A stretch of DNA of 64,000 bases from Pseudomonas sp. MPC6 (GTDB taxonomy: Bacteria; Pseudomonadota; Gammaproteobacteria; Pseudomonadales; Pseudomonadaceae): positions 337,001 through 401,000 of the forward strand of contig NZ_CP034783.1 of the NCBI RefSeq assembly GCF_006094435.1, read 5' to 3'. The position numbers were made by a program, and so were the translations under genes. Shown in pieces: positions 17,768 through 27,203 of this stretch (its first letter is position 1; every line of letters starts with the position of its first letter). Below the pieces are notes generated by a model. It worked only from the letters and a program-made list of their open reading frames with translations. It was not told the origin of the DNA and did not search any database.

Positions 17768-18910
17768 ATGATTACTTCACCCCATGTTGTGTGTCGGTAT
17801 CGCTATGACGCACTGGATCGTTTGACCGGACTGGAGTTAGTCGGGCAAACCAGTTTGCAACGGTTTTACTGTCACCAGCATCTGGTAACAGACCTGCAAG
17901 GGCAGGCCAGCCAGTCCGTATTTCAGCAAGGCACCCGGTTGCTGGCGTTGCAATCGCGCGAAGGCGATGCCATCAATGGTCAATTGCTGGCCACCGATCA
18001 GCAGCGTTCCGTCTTGCGTGTCACCGACCCCGGGGGATCTGTGCAGCAGGTCTATACGCCTTACGGTCATCGCCGGGCTGAAAGTGGTCTTGGCAGTCTT
18101 CTGGGTTTCAACGGCGAAGCGGTCGATCCGGTCTCTGGCCATTATTTACTGGGTATTGGTCATCGGGTATTCAACCCGGTGCTGATGCGTTTCAATAGCC
18201 CGGACAGATTGAGTCCGTTTGATATGGGGGGGCTCAATCCGTATGCGTATTGTTTTGGGGACCCAGTGAATTTCAGTGATCCGACGGGGCGGTTTGCCGA
18301 GATTGGCAGGCTCGTCACGAGCCTTTTCGGTGTAGTGAACGCACGGATTGTCATGTCCCCGGCCATCCCCTACAAGCTAGCCAAGGATGCCTTGCAATGG
18401 GGGGCGGCGGGGCAGTTACCGTTGAAATACACCGTCGGTGCAGCGGGTTCGACCGTGGCAGGTGTCGCGACGATGGTTTCGGCTTTAACGGGGGTTGCCA
18501 GTGCCGTTGCTGCAATTACCGGAGACTCTGAATCGGCCAAAACCCTGGGGTTTGTTGCGTTGGGGTTGGCAGGGCTTACGGTGGTATCAAGATTGGGTTC
18601 TAAATGGGCCGCTCGTGATCCCAGGACCATTCCCGCCTTGAAGAGTTTTGTGGAAGGCCGTAAACAGCCGGTGGCTATGCCTTCACCTGTTTCAGGAGTA
18701 CTGCCAGAGTCCCTTCTACCTTCAGCACCTCCTCTGACTCCAGGCTCGCCACAAGCATCAGCACCATTTTCGACACCTGGGCCGATTGGTTTTGAAGGCT
18801 TCAGGTATCCTGAAAATACTAGTCGGACAGTCAATTTTTTGAACAAACAACTCGACAGGCAGCCTGGCATTTTCAAGAATGCCAAGCGCATTCGCCGTCA
18901 CTCCACATAA
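17768..18910 (+). CDS. orphan Rhs-core protein with unknown C-terminal tip
   Basis: The 380-residue product carries the last Rhs/YD repeats and the Rhs-associated core (about residues 1-178), ending in NPYAYCFGDPVNFSDPTGR. Normal Rhs proteins exceed 1,000 residues and carry the toxin after this motif. Here the tip (179-380) has hydrophobic glycine/alanine-rich stretches (about 222-285), a proline-rich linker (about 300-340) and a basic end (KNAKRIRRHST). I recognise no toxin fold. The ATG is fixed by GGGAG 6 bp upstream. No immunity gene follows within the 24 bp before the convergent ATPase. It could be a cassette remnant or a small stand-alone effector. Confidence 0.75.
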   Translation: MITSPHVVCRYRYDALDRLTGLELVGQTSLQRFYCHQHLVTDLQGQASQSVFQQGTRLLALQSREGDAINGQLLATDQQRSVLRVTDPGGSVQQVYTPYGHRRAESGLGSLLGFNGEAVDPVSGHYLLGIGHRVFNPVLMRFNSPDRLSPFDMGGLNPYAYCFGDPVNFSDPTGRFAEIGRLVTSLFGVVNARIVMSPAIPYKLAKDALQWGAAGQLPLKYTVGAAGSTVAGVATMVSALTGVASAVAAITGDSESAKTLGFVALGLAGLTVVSRLGSKWAARDPRTIPALKSFVEGRKQPVAMPSPVSGVLPESLLPSAPPLTPGSPQASAPFSTPGPIGFEGFRYPENTSRTVNFLNKQLDRQPGIFKNAKRIRRHST

Positions 18911-18934
18911 AGCACAGCCGTAACGTCGGATCAG

Positions 18935-20095
18935 TCAATCCGGCCAATACCAGGCCGGCTCATCCAGCATTCGCTGCCCTACAATCCCGGTCTGGCCCAA
19001 CGTCTTCTCCAGCACGATGCAATTGCATTCCTCATCCTCTTGCAGCGCCGAGATCAATCGCCGCGCATGGGAAACTACCCATACCTGGCACTGCTCCGAC
19101 GCGCGAATAATCAGCCGCGCCAACGCTGGCAACAGGTCCGGGTGCAAACTGGTTTCCGGCTCGTTCAGCACCATCAGCGACGGGGGGCGGGGCGTCAGCA
19201 GCGCGGCGACCAGCAGCAAGTAGCGCAACGTCCCATCGGACAACTCGGCTGCCGATAACGGTCGCAACAACCCTTCCTGATAAAACTCAATGGCAAACCG
19301 TCCGCCCTGCAACGGCGCGATGCTCAATCGCGCCCCCGGGAACGCGTCACTGATCGCCGTCTGCAAAGCCTCTGGATCGCCGATTTCCCGGATGGTCTGC
19401 AACGCGGCAGCCAGATCACGACCATCGTGGTGCAGCACCGGCGTGCGGGTGCCCAACTGCGGTTGGCGCACGGGTGCGTCGGCATCGCTGCGAAAGTGAT
19501 CGTAGAAACGCCAGCGACGGATGAATTCACGCAACTGCATGACTTCCGGTGAGGTGCGAAAGCTGCCGACCTGATCGAACAGGCTGTCGAAATTCGGCGT
19601 GTGCTGCGCCAGTACTTCCCAGCCAAGACCTTCACGCGCACGAATCATCGGGCCGTCGCGATCTACCAGCAGGCTGGCCGGGCGATAGAAAGGCCCGGAC
19701 CAGATGCATTCCTTTTTGATTTCCGGGTCCAGGGAAAAACACGAAAGGGTCTTTTCCGGCAGACCCAGTGCAATGGAATAACTGAAGTCTTCCCCGGCAA
19801 ACCCCAGGCGCAGGCGTTTCACGCCCTGTCGAACAGTCGCCTCGATCGGCACTTCGCCGTTGCGCATGCGGCGGCTGATGTGTTCCGGGCCGGCCCAGAA
19901 GGTCGAATCCAGCCCGCCCTCGCGAGCCAAGGCATTGACCACGCCACCCTGGGCGGTTTCGGCCAACAGGCGCAACGCGCGGTAGAGGTTGGATTTGCCA
20001 CTGCCGTTGGGGCCGGTGATCAGGTTCAGCCGGCCCAGCGGGATCACCAGTTTATTGATCGAGCGGTAGTTGGCGACCGCGAGGGTTTTGAGCAT
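18935..20095 (-). CDS. AAA_21/RecF-like ATPase
   Basis: A 386-residue SMC/RecF-type ATPase with split nucleotide-binding halves. Walker A is GPNGSGKSN (29-37), the signature is ELSDGTLRY, and Walker B reads LMVLNEPETSLHP, with Asn where Asp is usual. A D-loop histidine (VVSHARR) follows. There is no TOPRIM or nuclease domain, so it is not a full OLD nuclease. It looks like the stand-alone ATPases linked to DNA repair or defence, but no partner gene is adjacent. A putative start at MLKTLAVANYRS matches the family N-terminus. Confidence 0.75.
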   Translation of the reverse strand: MLKTLAVANYRSINKLVIPLGRLNLITGPNGSGKSNLYRALRLLAETAQGGVVNALAREGGLDSTFWAGPEHISRRMRNGEVPIEATVRQGVKRLRLGFAGEDFSYSIALGLPEKTLSCFSLDPEIKKECIWSGPFYRPASLLVDRDGPMIRAREGLGWEVLAQHTPNFDSLFDQVGSFRTSPEVMQLREFIRRWRFYDHFRSDADAPVRQPQLGTRTPVLHHDGRDLAAALQTIREIGDPEALQTAISDAFPGARLSIAPLQGGRFAIEFYQEGLLRPLSAAELSDGTLRYLLLVAALLTPRPPSLMVLNEPETSLHPDLLPALARLIIRASEQCQVWVVSHARRLISALQEDEECNCIVLEKTLGQTGIVGQRMLDEPAWYWPD

Positions 20096-20159
20096 GGAGG
20101 ACGTTCTCTGTGGTCCAGAATCGGCATCAGCATAACCGCGATGGTGAATTACGTTGTTG

Positions 20160-20248
20160 AGCTGCCTGAGGCTGCGATCTTTTGACTTTTAGCGATTCGT
20201 GATATTGCCGGAAGATCAAAAGATCGCAGCCTGCGGCAGCTCCTACAG
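20160..20248. repeat. second-family REP (inverted)
   Basis: GAGGCTGCGATCTTTTGA and TCAAAAGATCGCAGCCTGCG face each other across about 35 bp, in the promoter region of the efflux operon. Confidence 0.7.
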
Positions 20249-20341
20249 GGAAATGCATGTCAGCGTAGGCGAGGGCTGAACCCTGCTCTAAGCTCATAGT
20301 CGTATCGAACTGGCACGCCCGTACAACGCAAAGGAGTCTGC

Positions 20342-21445
20342 ATGGCTGGTCCCGGATTGAAAACAGTGCTTGGCCTGAGTTTCCTGGCTTTGCTAACCGC
20401 CTGCGGCGAGAAGCCCCAGGTCGAAAAGGAGCGTCCGCGGGTGTTCGTGCAAGAGGTCAAGTCGGCTGACTACGCGGCCTCGGTGACCCTCACCGGTGAT
20501 GTCCAGGCGCGGGTGCAGACCGAGCTGTCCTTCCGCGTCGCCGGCAAGATCATCCAGCGCACGGTCGATGTCGGTGACCGGGTGTCGGCCAGGCAAGTGC
20601 TCGCCAGGCTCGATCCCAAGGACCTGCAAACCAGCGTCGATTCGGCCCAGGCGCAGGTAGTTGCCGAACAGGCGCGGGTCAAACAGACCGCCGCCGCGTT
20701 CGTGCGCCAGCAAAAACTCCTGCCCAAGGGCTACACCAGCCAAAGCGAATACGATTCCGCCCAGGCCGCCTTGCGCAGCAGTCAAAGCGCCCTGGCGGCC
20801 GCCCAGGCACAATTGGCCAATGCCCGCGAACAACTGAGCTACACCGCGTTGATTGCCGACGCGCCGGGGGTGATTACCGCTCGCCAGGCCGAAGTCGGCC
20901 AAGTGGTGCAGGCTACGGTGCCGATTTTCAGCCTGGCCCGGGACGGTGAGCGCGACGCGGTATTCAACGTCTACGAGTCGCTGTTGGCCGAACCGCCGTC
21001 GGATAAATCGGTGGTGGTCAGCCTGCTCGAAAACCCGGCGATCAACACCACCGGCACCGTGCGTGAAATCACCCCGGCAGTGTCCGCGCAGACCGGTACG
21101 GTGCAGGTCAAGGTCAGTCTCAATGGCCTGCCGCAAGGTATGCAGCTCGGCTCGGTCGTGAGCGCCACGGCCAAGACGCCGGGCAAATCCGCCGTGGAGT
21201 TGCCTTGGTCGGCACTGACCAAGAACCTCAGCGAGCCCGCCGTGTGGCTGGTGGATGACCAAGGCAAGGCGCAGCTGCACACCGTCACTGTCGGCCGTTA
21301 CCTCACCGGCCATGTCGTCATCAGCGCGGGTCTCAAGGGTGGCGAAAAAGTCGTCATCGCTGGCGGCCAGCTGCTGCATCCCGGCGTGAAGGTGGAGATT
21401 GCCGAAAACACTTATAAGGACTTAGGCGCGGGAGCCCAGCCATGA
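20342..21445 (+). CDS. triA: RND efflux periplasmic adaptor (first of two)
   Basis: A 367-residue lipoprotein adaptor: lipobox LLTAC (Cys21), a biotinyl-lipoyl-like half (about 55-85), a long alpha-helical hairpin rich in Gln/Ala (about 90-170), then beta-barrel and membrane-proximal domains. It links the inner-membrane pump to an outer-membrane channel. Two consecutive adaptor genes before one RND pump is the layout of triABC, the triclosan pump of P. aeruginosa, hence the symbol. The stop overlaps the next ATG by 4 bp. No tolC-like gene is present, so the channel is encoded elsewhere. Confidence 0.8.
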   Translation: MAGPGLKTVLGLSFLALLTACGEKPQVEKERPRVFVQEVKSADYAASVTLTGDVQARVQTELSFRVAGKIIQRTVDVGDRVSARQVLARLDPKDLQTSVDSAQAQVVAEQARVKQTAAAFVRQQKLLPKGYTSQSEYDSAQAALRSSQSALAAAQAQLANAREQLSYTALIADAPGVITARQAEVGQVVQATVPIFSLARDGERDAVFNVYESLLAEPPSDKSVVVSLLENPAINTTGTVREITPAVSAQTGTVQVKVSLNGLPQGMQLGSVVSATAKTPGKSAVELPWSALTKNLSEPAVWLVDDQGKAQLHTVTVGRYLTGHVVISAGLKGGEKVVIAGGQLLHPGVKVEIAENTYKDLGAGAQP

Positions 21446-22509
21446 AGCGTCTGATGCTGGTGCTCTGCGCTGGAATGCTGGTGGCCTGTTCGAAACAAGA
21501 ACCGCCACCGGAGCCGGTACGCCCGGTGCTGTCGATCAAGGTCCAGGCGCTGGATGAGGAAAATCTCGGCCGCTTCGCCGGCAGCATCCAGGCCCGTTAC
21601 GAAAGTAATATCGGTTTCCGCGTGCCGGGTCGCATCGCCAGCCGCAACGTCGATGTCGGCGCCGAAGTCGAGAAGGGCGCCTTGCTCGCCACGCTTGACC
21701 CCACGGACCAGCAAAACCAGCTGCGCTCGGCCCAGGGCGATCTGGCGCGCGTCCAGGCGCAGTTGATCAATGCCCAGGCCAACGCCCGCCGCCAGCAGGA
21801 ACTGTTCGATCGCGGGGTCGGTGCGCAGGCCCAGCTGGACATTGCGCAGACCGACCTCAAAACCACTCAGGCCTCCCTCGACCAGGCCAGGGCGGCGGTC
21901 GATCAGGCCAAGGATCAACTCGGCTACGTCCAACTGCGCACCGACCACAAAGCCATCGTCACGGCATGGAACGCCGAAGCCGGGCAAGTGGTGACCGCCG
22001 GCCAGCAAGTGGTGACCCTGGCGCAGCCGGATATCAAGGAAGCCGTGATCGACCTGCCCGACACCCTGGTGGACCAATTGCCGGCGGACGTGGTGTTTCA
22101 GGTCGCCGCGCAACTGGACCCGAACATCACCACCACCGCCGTCGTTCGCGAAATCGAACCCCAGGCGCAAAGTGCGACCCGTACCCGTCGCGCCCGCCTG
22201 AGCCTGACGGACACGCCACCGGGTTTTCGCCTCGGTACGGCCATCAGCGTGACCCTCAGCTCTGCGATCAAACCGCGCATCGAGCTCCCGCTGAGCGTGC
22301 TGCAAGAGGTGGATGGCAAATCGCGGATCTGGGTCGTCGATCCACAGACGCACACCGTTTCCCCGCGGGACGTCAGCCTCGTCAGCCGAACTGACAGCAC
22401 CGTGGTCCTGACCAACAGCGTGAAGTCCGGCGAGCGGGTCGTCAGTGCGGGAGTGAACAGCCTCAAACCGGGGCAGAAAGTGAAAATCGACGAGGACAGC
22501 CCACAATGA
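21442..22509 (+). CDS. triB: RND efflux periplasmic adaptor (second)
   Basis: The 355-residue lipoprotein (lipobox LVAC, Cys16) has the same domain order as its neighbour but is only distantly similar: lipoyl-like domain, helical hairpin (about 95-165) and a VVREIEPQAQSATRTRRARL barrel motif. TriC-type pumps need both adaptors, and a mixed hexamer is thought to form. It overlaps both neighbours by ATGA, so the three proteins are translationally coupled. Confidence 0.8.
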   Translation: MKRLMLVLCAGMLVACSKQEPPPEPVRPVLSIKVQALDEENLGRFAGSIQARYESNIGFRVPGRIASRNVDVGAEVEKGALLATLDPTDQQNQLRSAQGDLARVQAQLINAQANARRQQELFDRGVGAQAQLDIAQTDLKTTQASLDQARAAVDQAKDQLGYVQLRTDHKAIVTAWNAEAGQVVTAGQQVVTLAQPDIKEAVIDLPDTLVDQLPADVVFQVAAQLDPNITTTAVVREIEPQAQSATRTRRARLSLTDTPPGFRLGTAISVTLSSAIKPRIELPLSVLQEVDGKSRIWVVDPQTHTVSPRDVSLVSRTDSTVVLTNSVKSGERVVSAGVNSLKPGQKVKIDEDSPQ

Positions 22510-25500
22510 AAGGGAGTTTCAATTTATCCGAATGGGCCCTCAAGCATCAGTCGTTCGTCTGGTATTTGATGTTCGTCGCGCTGCTGATGGGCGTGTTCTC
22601 GTACATGAACCTCGGTCGCGAAGAAGACCCGTCCTTTACCATCAAGACCATGGTGATCCAGACGCGTTGGCCGGGTGCGACCCAGGAAGAAACCCTCAAG
22701 CAGGTCACGGACCGCATCGAGAAAAAACTCGAGGAACTCGACTCGCTCGATTACGTGAAAAGCTACACCCGGCCCGGCGAATCAACGGTCTTCGTGTACC
22801 TGCGCGACACCACCAGTGCCAAGGATATTCCGCAAATCTGGTACCAGGTGCGCAAGAAGATCGACGACATTCGCGGCCAGTTCCCCAAGGGCCTGCAAGG
22901 GCCGGGGTTCAACGACGAATTCGGTGATGTGTTCGGCTCGGTCTACGCCTTTACTGCCGACGGCTTGTCGATGCGCCAGTTGCGCGATTACGTCGAACAG
23001 GTCCGCGCCCAGATCCGCGAAGTGCCGGGGCTGGGCAAGGTCGAGATGATCGGTGAGCAGGATGAAGTGCTCTATCTGAATTTCTCCACCCGCAAACTGG
23101 CGGCGCTGGGCATCGATCAGCGCCAGGTGGTGCAAAGCCTGCAATCGCAAAACGCGGTGACCCCGGCCGGTGTGATCGAGGCCGGGCCGGAGCGGATCTC
23201 CGTGCGCACGTCCGGTCAGTTCGAGTCCGAGAAAGACCTGGCCAACGTCAATTTAAGGCTCAACGATCGTTTCTATCGTCTGGCCGACATCGCTGACATC
23301 AGCCGTGGCTATGTCGACCCGGCCACGCCGCAATTTCGCTTCAATGGTCAACCCGCCATCGGCCTGGCCATCGCCATGAAGAAAGGCGGCAACATTCAGG
23401 CGTTCGGCAAGGCCCTGCACCAGCGCATGAATGACCTGACCGCCGACCTGCCGGTGGGCGTTGGCGTGCACACCGTTTCCGACCAGGCAGAGGTGGTGGA
23501 AAAAGCGGTCGGCGGCTTCACCAGCGCCTTGTTCGAGGCGGTGGTCATCGTGTTGCTCGTCAGTTTCGTCAGCCTCGGAGTACGTGCCGGGCTGGTGGTG
23601 GCGTGCTCGATTCCGCTGGTGTTGGCGATGGTCTTCATCTTCATGGAATACAGCGGCATCACCATGCAGCGGATTTCCCTCGGCGCGCTGATCATCGCCC
23701 TCGGCCTGCTGGTGGACGACGCCATGATCACGGTGGAGATGATGGTCACCCGGCTGGAGATGGGCGAAACCAAGGAGCAGGCGGCCACATTCGCCTACAC
23801 CTCGACCGCGTTCCCGATGCTCACCGGTACCTTGGTGACAGTGGCCGGCTTTGTGCCTATTGGCCTGAACGCCAGTTCGGCGGGCGAGTACACCTTCACC
23901 CTGTTTGCGGTGATCGCCGTGGCGATGCTGGTGTCATGGGTGGTCGCGGTGTTGTTTGCGCCGGTGATCGGCGTGCACATCCTCAGCGCCAGCGTGAAAC
24001 CCCATGACGCGGAACCCGGTCGCATCGGCCGCGCGTTCAATTACGGCATGCTCTGGGCCATGCGCAACCGCTGGTGGGCCATCGGCATCACCCTTGCACT
24101 GTTCGCGGCGTCGGTGTTTTCCATGCAGTTTGTGCAGAACCAGTTCTTCCCGTCCTCCGACAGGCCGGAAATCCTGGTGGACCTCAACCTGCCGCAAAAC
24201 GCGTCGATCGCCGAGACCCGCAAGGCGGTGGACAAGCTCGAAGCGACGCTCAAGGACGATCCGGACATCGTGCGCTGGAGCACCTACATCGGTGAAGGTG
24301 CGATCCGTTTCTACCTGCCGCTGGACCAGCAGTTGCAGAACCCGTACTACGCGCAGTTGGTCATCGTCAGCAAAGGCCTGGAGTCGCGCACGGCCTTGAG
24401 CCAGCGCTTGCGTGAACGGCTGCGCAAAGACTTCGTCGGCATCGGCAGCTACGTCCAGGCCCTGGAAATGGGCCCGCCGGTGGGGCGGCCGATTCAGTAC
24501 CGGGTCAGCGGCAAGGACATCGATCAGGTGCGCAAGCACGCGATCGCCCTGGCCACCGAACTGGATAAAAACTCGCACATCGGCGAAATCATTTTCGACT
24601 GGAACGAGCCGGGCAAAGTCCTGCGCATCGACATCGCCCAGGACAAGGCGCGGCAACTGGGCCTGTCGTCGGAAGACGTGGCCAACCTGATGAACAGCAT
24701 CGTGGTCGGCGCGCCCGTGACCCAGGTCGATGACGATATCTACCTGATCAATGTCGTGGGTCGCGCAATCGATGCGGAACGCGGTACGCCGGAAACCCTG
24801 CAGAATCTGCAGATCGTCTCACCGGGCGGCACCTCTATTCCGCTGCTGGCGTTCGCCACCGTGCGTTATGAGCTTGAACAACCGCTGGTGTGGCGCCGCG
24901 ACCGCAAGCCGACCATCACCATCAAGGCCGCGGTGCGTGACGAGATCCAGCCGACCGATCTGGTGAAACAGCTGAAACCGGACATCGAAAAATTCGCCAC
25001 CACGTTGCCGGCGGGCTACAAGGTCGCTACCGGCGGTACGGTCGAGGAAAGCGGCAAGGCGCAGGGGCCGATCGCCAAGGTGGTGCCGCTGATGCTGTTC
25101 TTGATGGCGACCTTCCTGATGATCCAGTTGCACAGCGTGCAGAAGCTGTTCCTGGTGGCCAGCGTCGCACCGCTGGGCTTGATCGGCGTGGTGCTGGCGC
25201 TGATCCCGACCGGCACGCCCATGGGCTTCGTGGCGATCCTCGGCATCCTGGCGCTGATCGGCATCATCATCCGCAACTCGGTGATCCTGGTGACCCAGAT
25301 CGAGTCGTTCGAGAAGGACGGCTACGCACCGTGGGATGCGGTGCTGCAAGCGACCGAGCATCGGCGTCGACCGATTCTGCTGACGGCGGCAGCGGCGAGC
25401 CTGGGGATGATCCCGATCGCCCGGGAAGTGTTCTGGGGGCCGATGGCTTACGCGATGATTGGCGGGATCATCATCGCCACCTTGCTGACGCTGCTGTTTT

Positions 25501-25559
25501 TGCCGGCGCTGTATGTGGCCTGGTACAAGATTCGCGAGCCGAAGAAAAACGCTGCGTAA
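22506..25559 (+). CDS. triC: RND efflux pump inner-membrane transporter
   Basis: At 1,017 residues this is a full-length proton-driven HAE-type RND pump with twelve expected helices and two large periplasmic loops. Conserved features include GREEDPSFT near the N-terminus, GLLVDDAMITVEMM in helix 4 with the Asp pair needed for proton transfer, and GIIIRNSVILVTQIE in the second half. Context with two adaptors supports TriC, which exports triclosan and organic compounds. A REP pair follows the stop codon within 20 bp. Confidence 0.82.
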   Translation: MKGSFNLSEWALKHQSFVWYLMFVALLMGVFSYMNLGREEDPSFTIKTMVIQTRWPGATQEETLKQVTDRIEKKLEELDSLDYVKSYTRPGESTVFVYLRDTTSAKDIPQIWYQVRKKIDDIRGQFPKGLQGPGFNDEFGDVFGSVYAFTADGLSMRQLRDYVEQVRAQIREVPGLGKVEMIGEQDEVLYLNFSTRKLAALGIDQRQVVQSLQSQNAVTPAGVIEAGPERISVRTSGQFESEKDLANVNLRLNDRFYRLADIADISRGYVDPATPQFRFNGQPAIGLAIAMKKGGNIQAFGKALHQRMNDLTADLPVGVGVHTVSDQAEVVEKAVGGFTSALFEAVVIVLLVSFVSLGVRAGLVVACSIPLVLAMVFIFMEYSGITMQRISLGALIIALGLLVDDAMITVEMMVTRLEMGETKEQAATFAYTSTAFPMLTGTLVTVAGFVPIGLNASSAGEYTFTLFAVIAVAMLVSWVVAVLFAPVIGVHILSASVKPHDAEPGRIGRAFNYGMLWAMRNRWWAIGITLALFAASVFSMQFVQNQFFPSSDRPEILVDLNLPQNASIAETRKAVDKLEATLKDDPDIVRWSTYIGEGAIRFYLPLDQQLQNPYYAQLVIVSKGLESRTALSQRLRERLRKDFVGIGSYVQALEMGPPVGRPIQYRVSGKDIDQVRKHAIALATELDKNSHIGEIIFDWNEPGKVLRIDIAQDKARQLGLSSEDVANLMNSIVVGAPVTQVDDDIYLINVVGRAIDAERGTPETLQNLQIVSPGGTSIPLLAFATVRYELEQPLVWRRDRKPTITIKAAVRDEIQPTDLVKQLKPDIEKFATTLPAGYKVATGGTVEESGKAQGPIAKVVPLMLFLMATFLMIQLHSVQKLFLVASVAPLGLIGVVLALIPTGTPMGFVAILGILALIGIIIRNSVILVTQIESFEKDGYAPWDAVLQATEHRRRPILLTAAAASLGMIPIAREVFWGPMAYAMIGGIIIATLLTLLFLPALYVAWYKIREPKKNAA

Positions 25560-25577
25560 AGGCGAGCGCTACGCGCT

Positions 25578-25663
25578 CATCGCTGGCAAGCCAGCTCCTA
25601 CAGTTGACCCAGTCGTTCAGACTAACCCGGTCCCCTGTAGGAGCTGGCTTGCCAGCGAAGGCG
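25578..25663. repeat. REP pair after triC
   Basis: CGCTGGCAAGCCAGCTCCTA and TGTAGGAGCTGGCTTGCCAG lie between the convergent triC and methyltransferase genes. Confidence 0.85.
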
Positions 25664-25673
25664 TCAGAACTGA

Positions 25674-26303
25674 CTACACCGTCTTACGCCAAACACTGGC
25701 CAACCAAGGCTGCTGCTCCCGCGGCAACCCCGCCGGCCGGTAGTAATGCTCCAGCTCGACAAACCCCGCCTCAGTCAGCAATTGCTGCCACGCCTGAAGA
25801 TCGTGATACGCCCCATAACGCGGCCCGTTCCACCCCTCCTGATTGTCCCCACGCGGATTGGAACTGAACAACACACCACCCGGTTTCAACGCCCCACGCA
25901 GTTCCTTCAACACTCGTGGCAACTCCTGCCGCGGAATGTGGAACAGCACTGCATTGGCAAAAATCCCGTCGAAACGTTCAGCCGGCAAATCGAGTTTCAG
26001 AAAGTCCTGCTGCCAGACCTCGCAACCGCTGTCCTCGCGCGCCATCTGCGCAAGCTTCTCCGATCCATCGAGCCCGACAGCGGTATGGCCCATGCGCGTG
26101 AACGTCTGCAAATCACGCCCGGGCCCACAGCCAAAGTCAAGAATGTCGAACGGCGCCTCACCCTGAATATGCCGCATCAGGGCATCGATGTTCTGGCTGA
26201 CATCGTGATCGCGGGTGCCCTCGCGAAACCCTTCGGCCACCGAATTGTAATGGCCCAGGGTGGTGGAAGTAATCTGCTCGAGGTCGGAGGGAGTCTGTTT
26301 CAT
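25674..26303 (-). CDS. class I SAM-dependent methyltransferase
   Basis: A 209-residue methyltransferase with SAM-binding motif I DILDFGCGPGRD (about 53-64), the acidic motif II GLDGSEKL and motif IV FDGIFANAVLFHIP. It resembles small-molecule methyltransferases of the UbiE/Methyltransf_11 type. Substrate unknown. The ATG at 26303 is preferred; an upstream TTG would add six residues without a ribosome-binding site. It is monocistronic between REP elements. Confidence 0.8.
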   Translation of the reverse strand: MKQTPSDLEQITSTTLGHYNSVAEGFREGTRDHDVSQNIDALMRHIQGEAPFDILDFGCGPGRDLQTFTRMGHTAVGLDGSEKLAQMAREDSGCEVWQQDFLKLDLPAERFDGIFANAVLFHIPRQELPRVLKELRGALKPGGVLFSSNPRGDNQEGWNGPRYGAYHDLQAWQQLLTEAGFVELEHYYRPAGLPREQQPWLASVWRKTV

Positions 26304-26558
26304 GGTCGGCTGCGCAGGCAATGTGGATACGCCGAATATACGCCATCAGGCCTGGGCCTGCTGCGCAGCCATTCCCTGTAGGAGCGAGCTTGCTCGCGAT
26401 GGCGATATCACTGGCGCCTAATGGATTGGATCAGACTTGGCTTTCTTCATCCCCAGACAATCAATCAACCGATCAACCATCGCCTTGGCGAACTCCAGCG
26501 AATGCCCGATGGAGAAATCGATCGGAGCTGCCGCAGGCTGGGGTCTTTTGATCTTTGC
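26304..26558. other. gene-free gap with single REP elements
   Basis: A lone GTAGGAGCGAGCTTGCTCGC palindrome (26377-26405) and a second-family half (GAGCTGCCGCAGGCTG...GATC, 26526-26556) frame a 34-codon open stretch on the minus strand (26522-26418) that ends in TAG and reads like the helical C-terminus of some protein (SLEFAKAMVDRLIDCLG). It has no start and may be a gene remnant. Confidence 0.4.
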
Positions 26559-27203
26559 TTAACGCTTGTTCAAACCTCGCGCCAATCTATCGCCCCCCAA
26601 TTGAATGAATGCCACCAACACCACCAGCAACACAATCACCGTCAACATGATCTGGCTGTCAAATCGCTGATAGCCATACCGATAGGCAATGTCGCCCAAC
26701 CCACCGGCCCCAATCGCCCCGGCCATGGCCGAGGAGTTGATCATGGTCACCAAGGTAATCGTGAACCCCCCGACAATCCCCGGCAACGCTTCAGGCAACA
26801 GCACATGCCAGACGATATGCCAACGCCGGCACCCCATCGCCTGCGCTGCTTCGATCAGCCCGTGGTCGACTTCGCGCAAGCTGACTTCGGCAATACGTGC
26901 AAAGAACGGCGTGGCGGCAATGGTCAGCGGCACGACAGCGGCCCAGACACCGTAAGTGGTGCCGACAATCAGCCGGGTAAACGGAATCAGCGCCACCATC
27001 AAAATCAAAAACGGAATCGAGCGAAACAGGTTCACGAACGCGCCTAATGCGCGATTCAGCGCCGGTGCTTCGTAGATGCCACCTTTGGAACTCGTCACCA
27101 GGATCACAGCCAAGGGAATACCCGCCAGCAGCGCAATCAACGAAGACACACCGACCATCAGGAAGGTGTCGATGAAACCTTGCAGCAAGCGATCAAACCA
27201 CAT
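26559..27203 (-). CDS. metI: MetI-type ABC permease
   Basis: The 214-residue inner-membrane permease has about five helices and the EAA loop [47 protein letters not shown] is typical of D-methionine permeases. ATG 27203 overlaps the end of metN by 11 bp, so translation is coupled. It acts with MetN and MetQ to import methionine or, judging from the operon, sulfur compounds related to it. Confidence 0.9.
   Translation of the reverse strand: MWFDRLLQGFIDTFLMVGVSSLIALLAGIPLAVILVTSSKGGIYEAPALNRALGAFVNLFRSIPFLILMVALIPFTRLIVGTTYGVWAAVVPLTIAATPFFARIAEVSLREVDHGLIEAAQAMGCRRWHIVWHVLLPEALPGIVGGFTITLVTMINSSAMAGAIGAGGLGDIAYRYGYQRFDSQIMLTVIVLLVVLVAFIQLGGDRLARGLNKR

Noticed and set aside
18935..20095. OLD-family nuclease or Gabija-type defence protein
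   Set aside because: Only the ATPase is present; no TOPRIM domain and no helicase partner next to it.
26418..26522. 34-codon C-terminal fragment of an unknown protein on the minus strand
   Set aside because: No start codon, no ribosome-binding site and too short to assign; noted as a possible remnant in the gap entry only.
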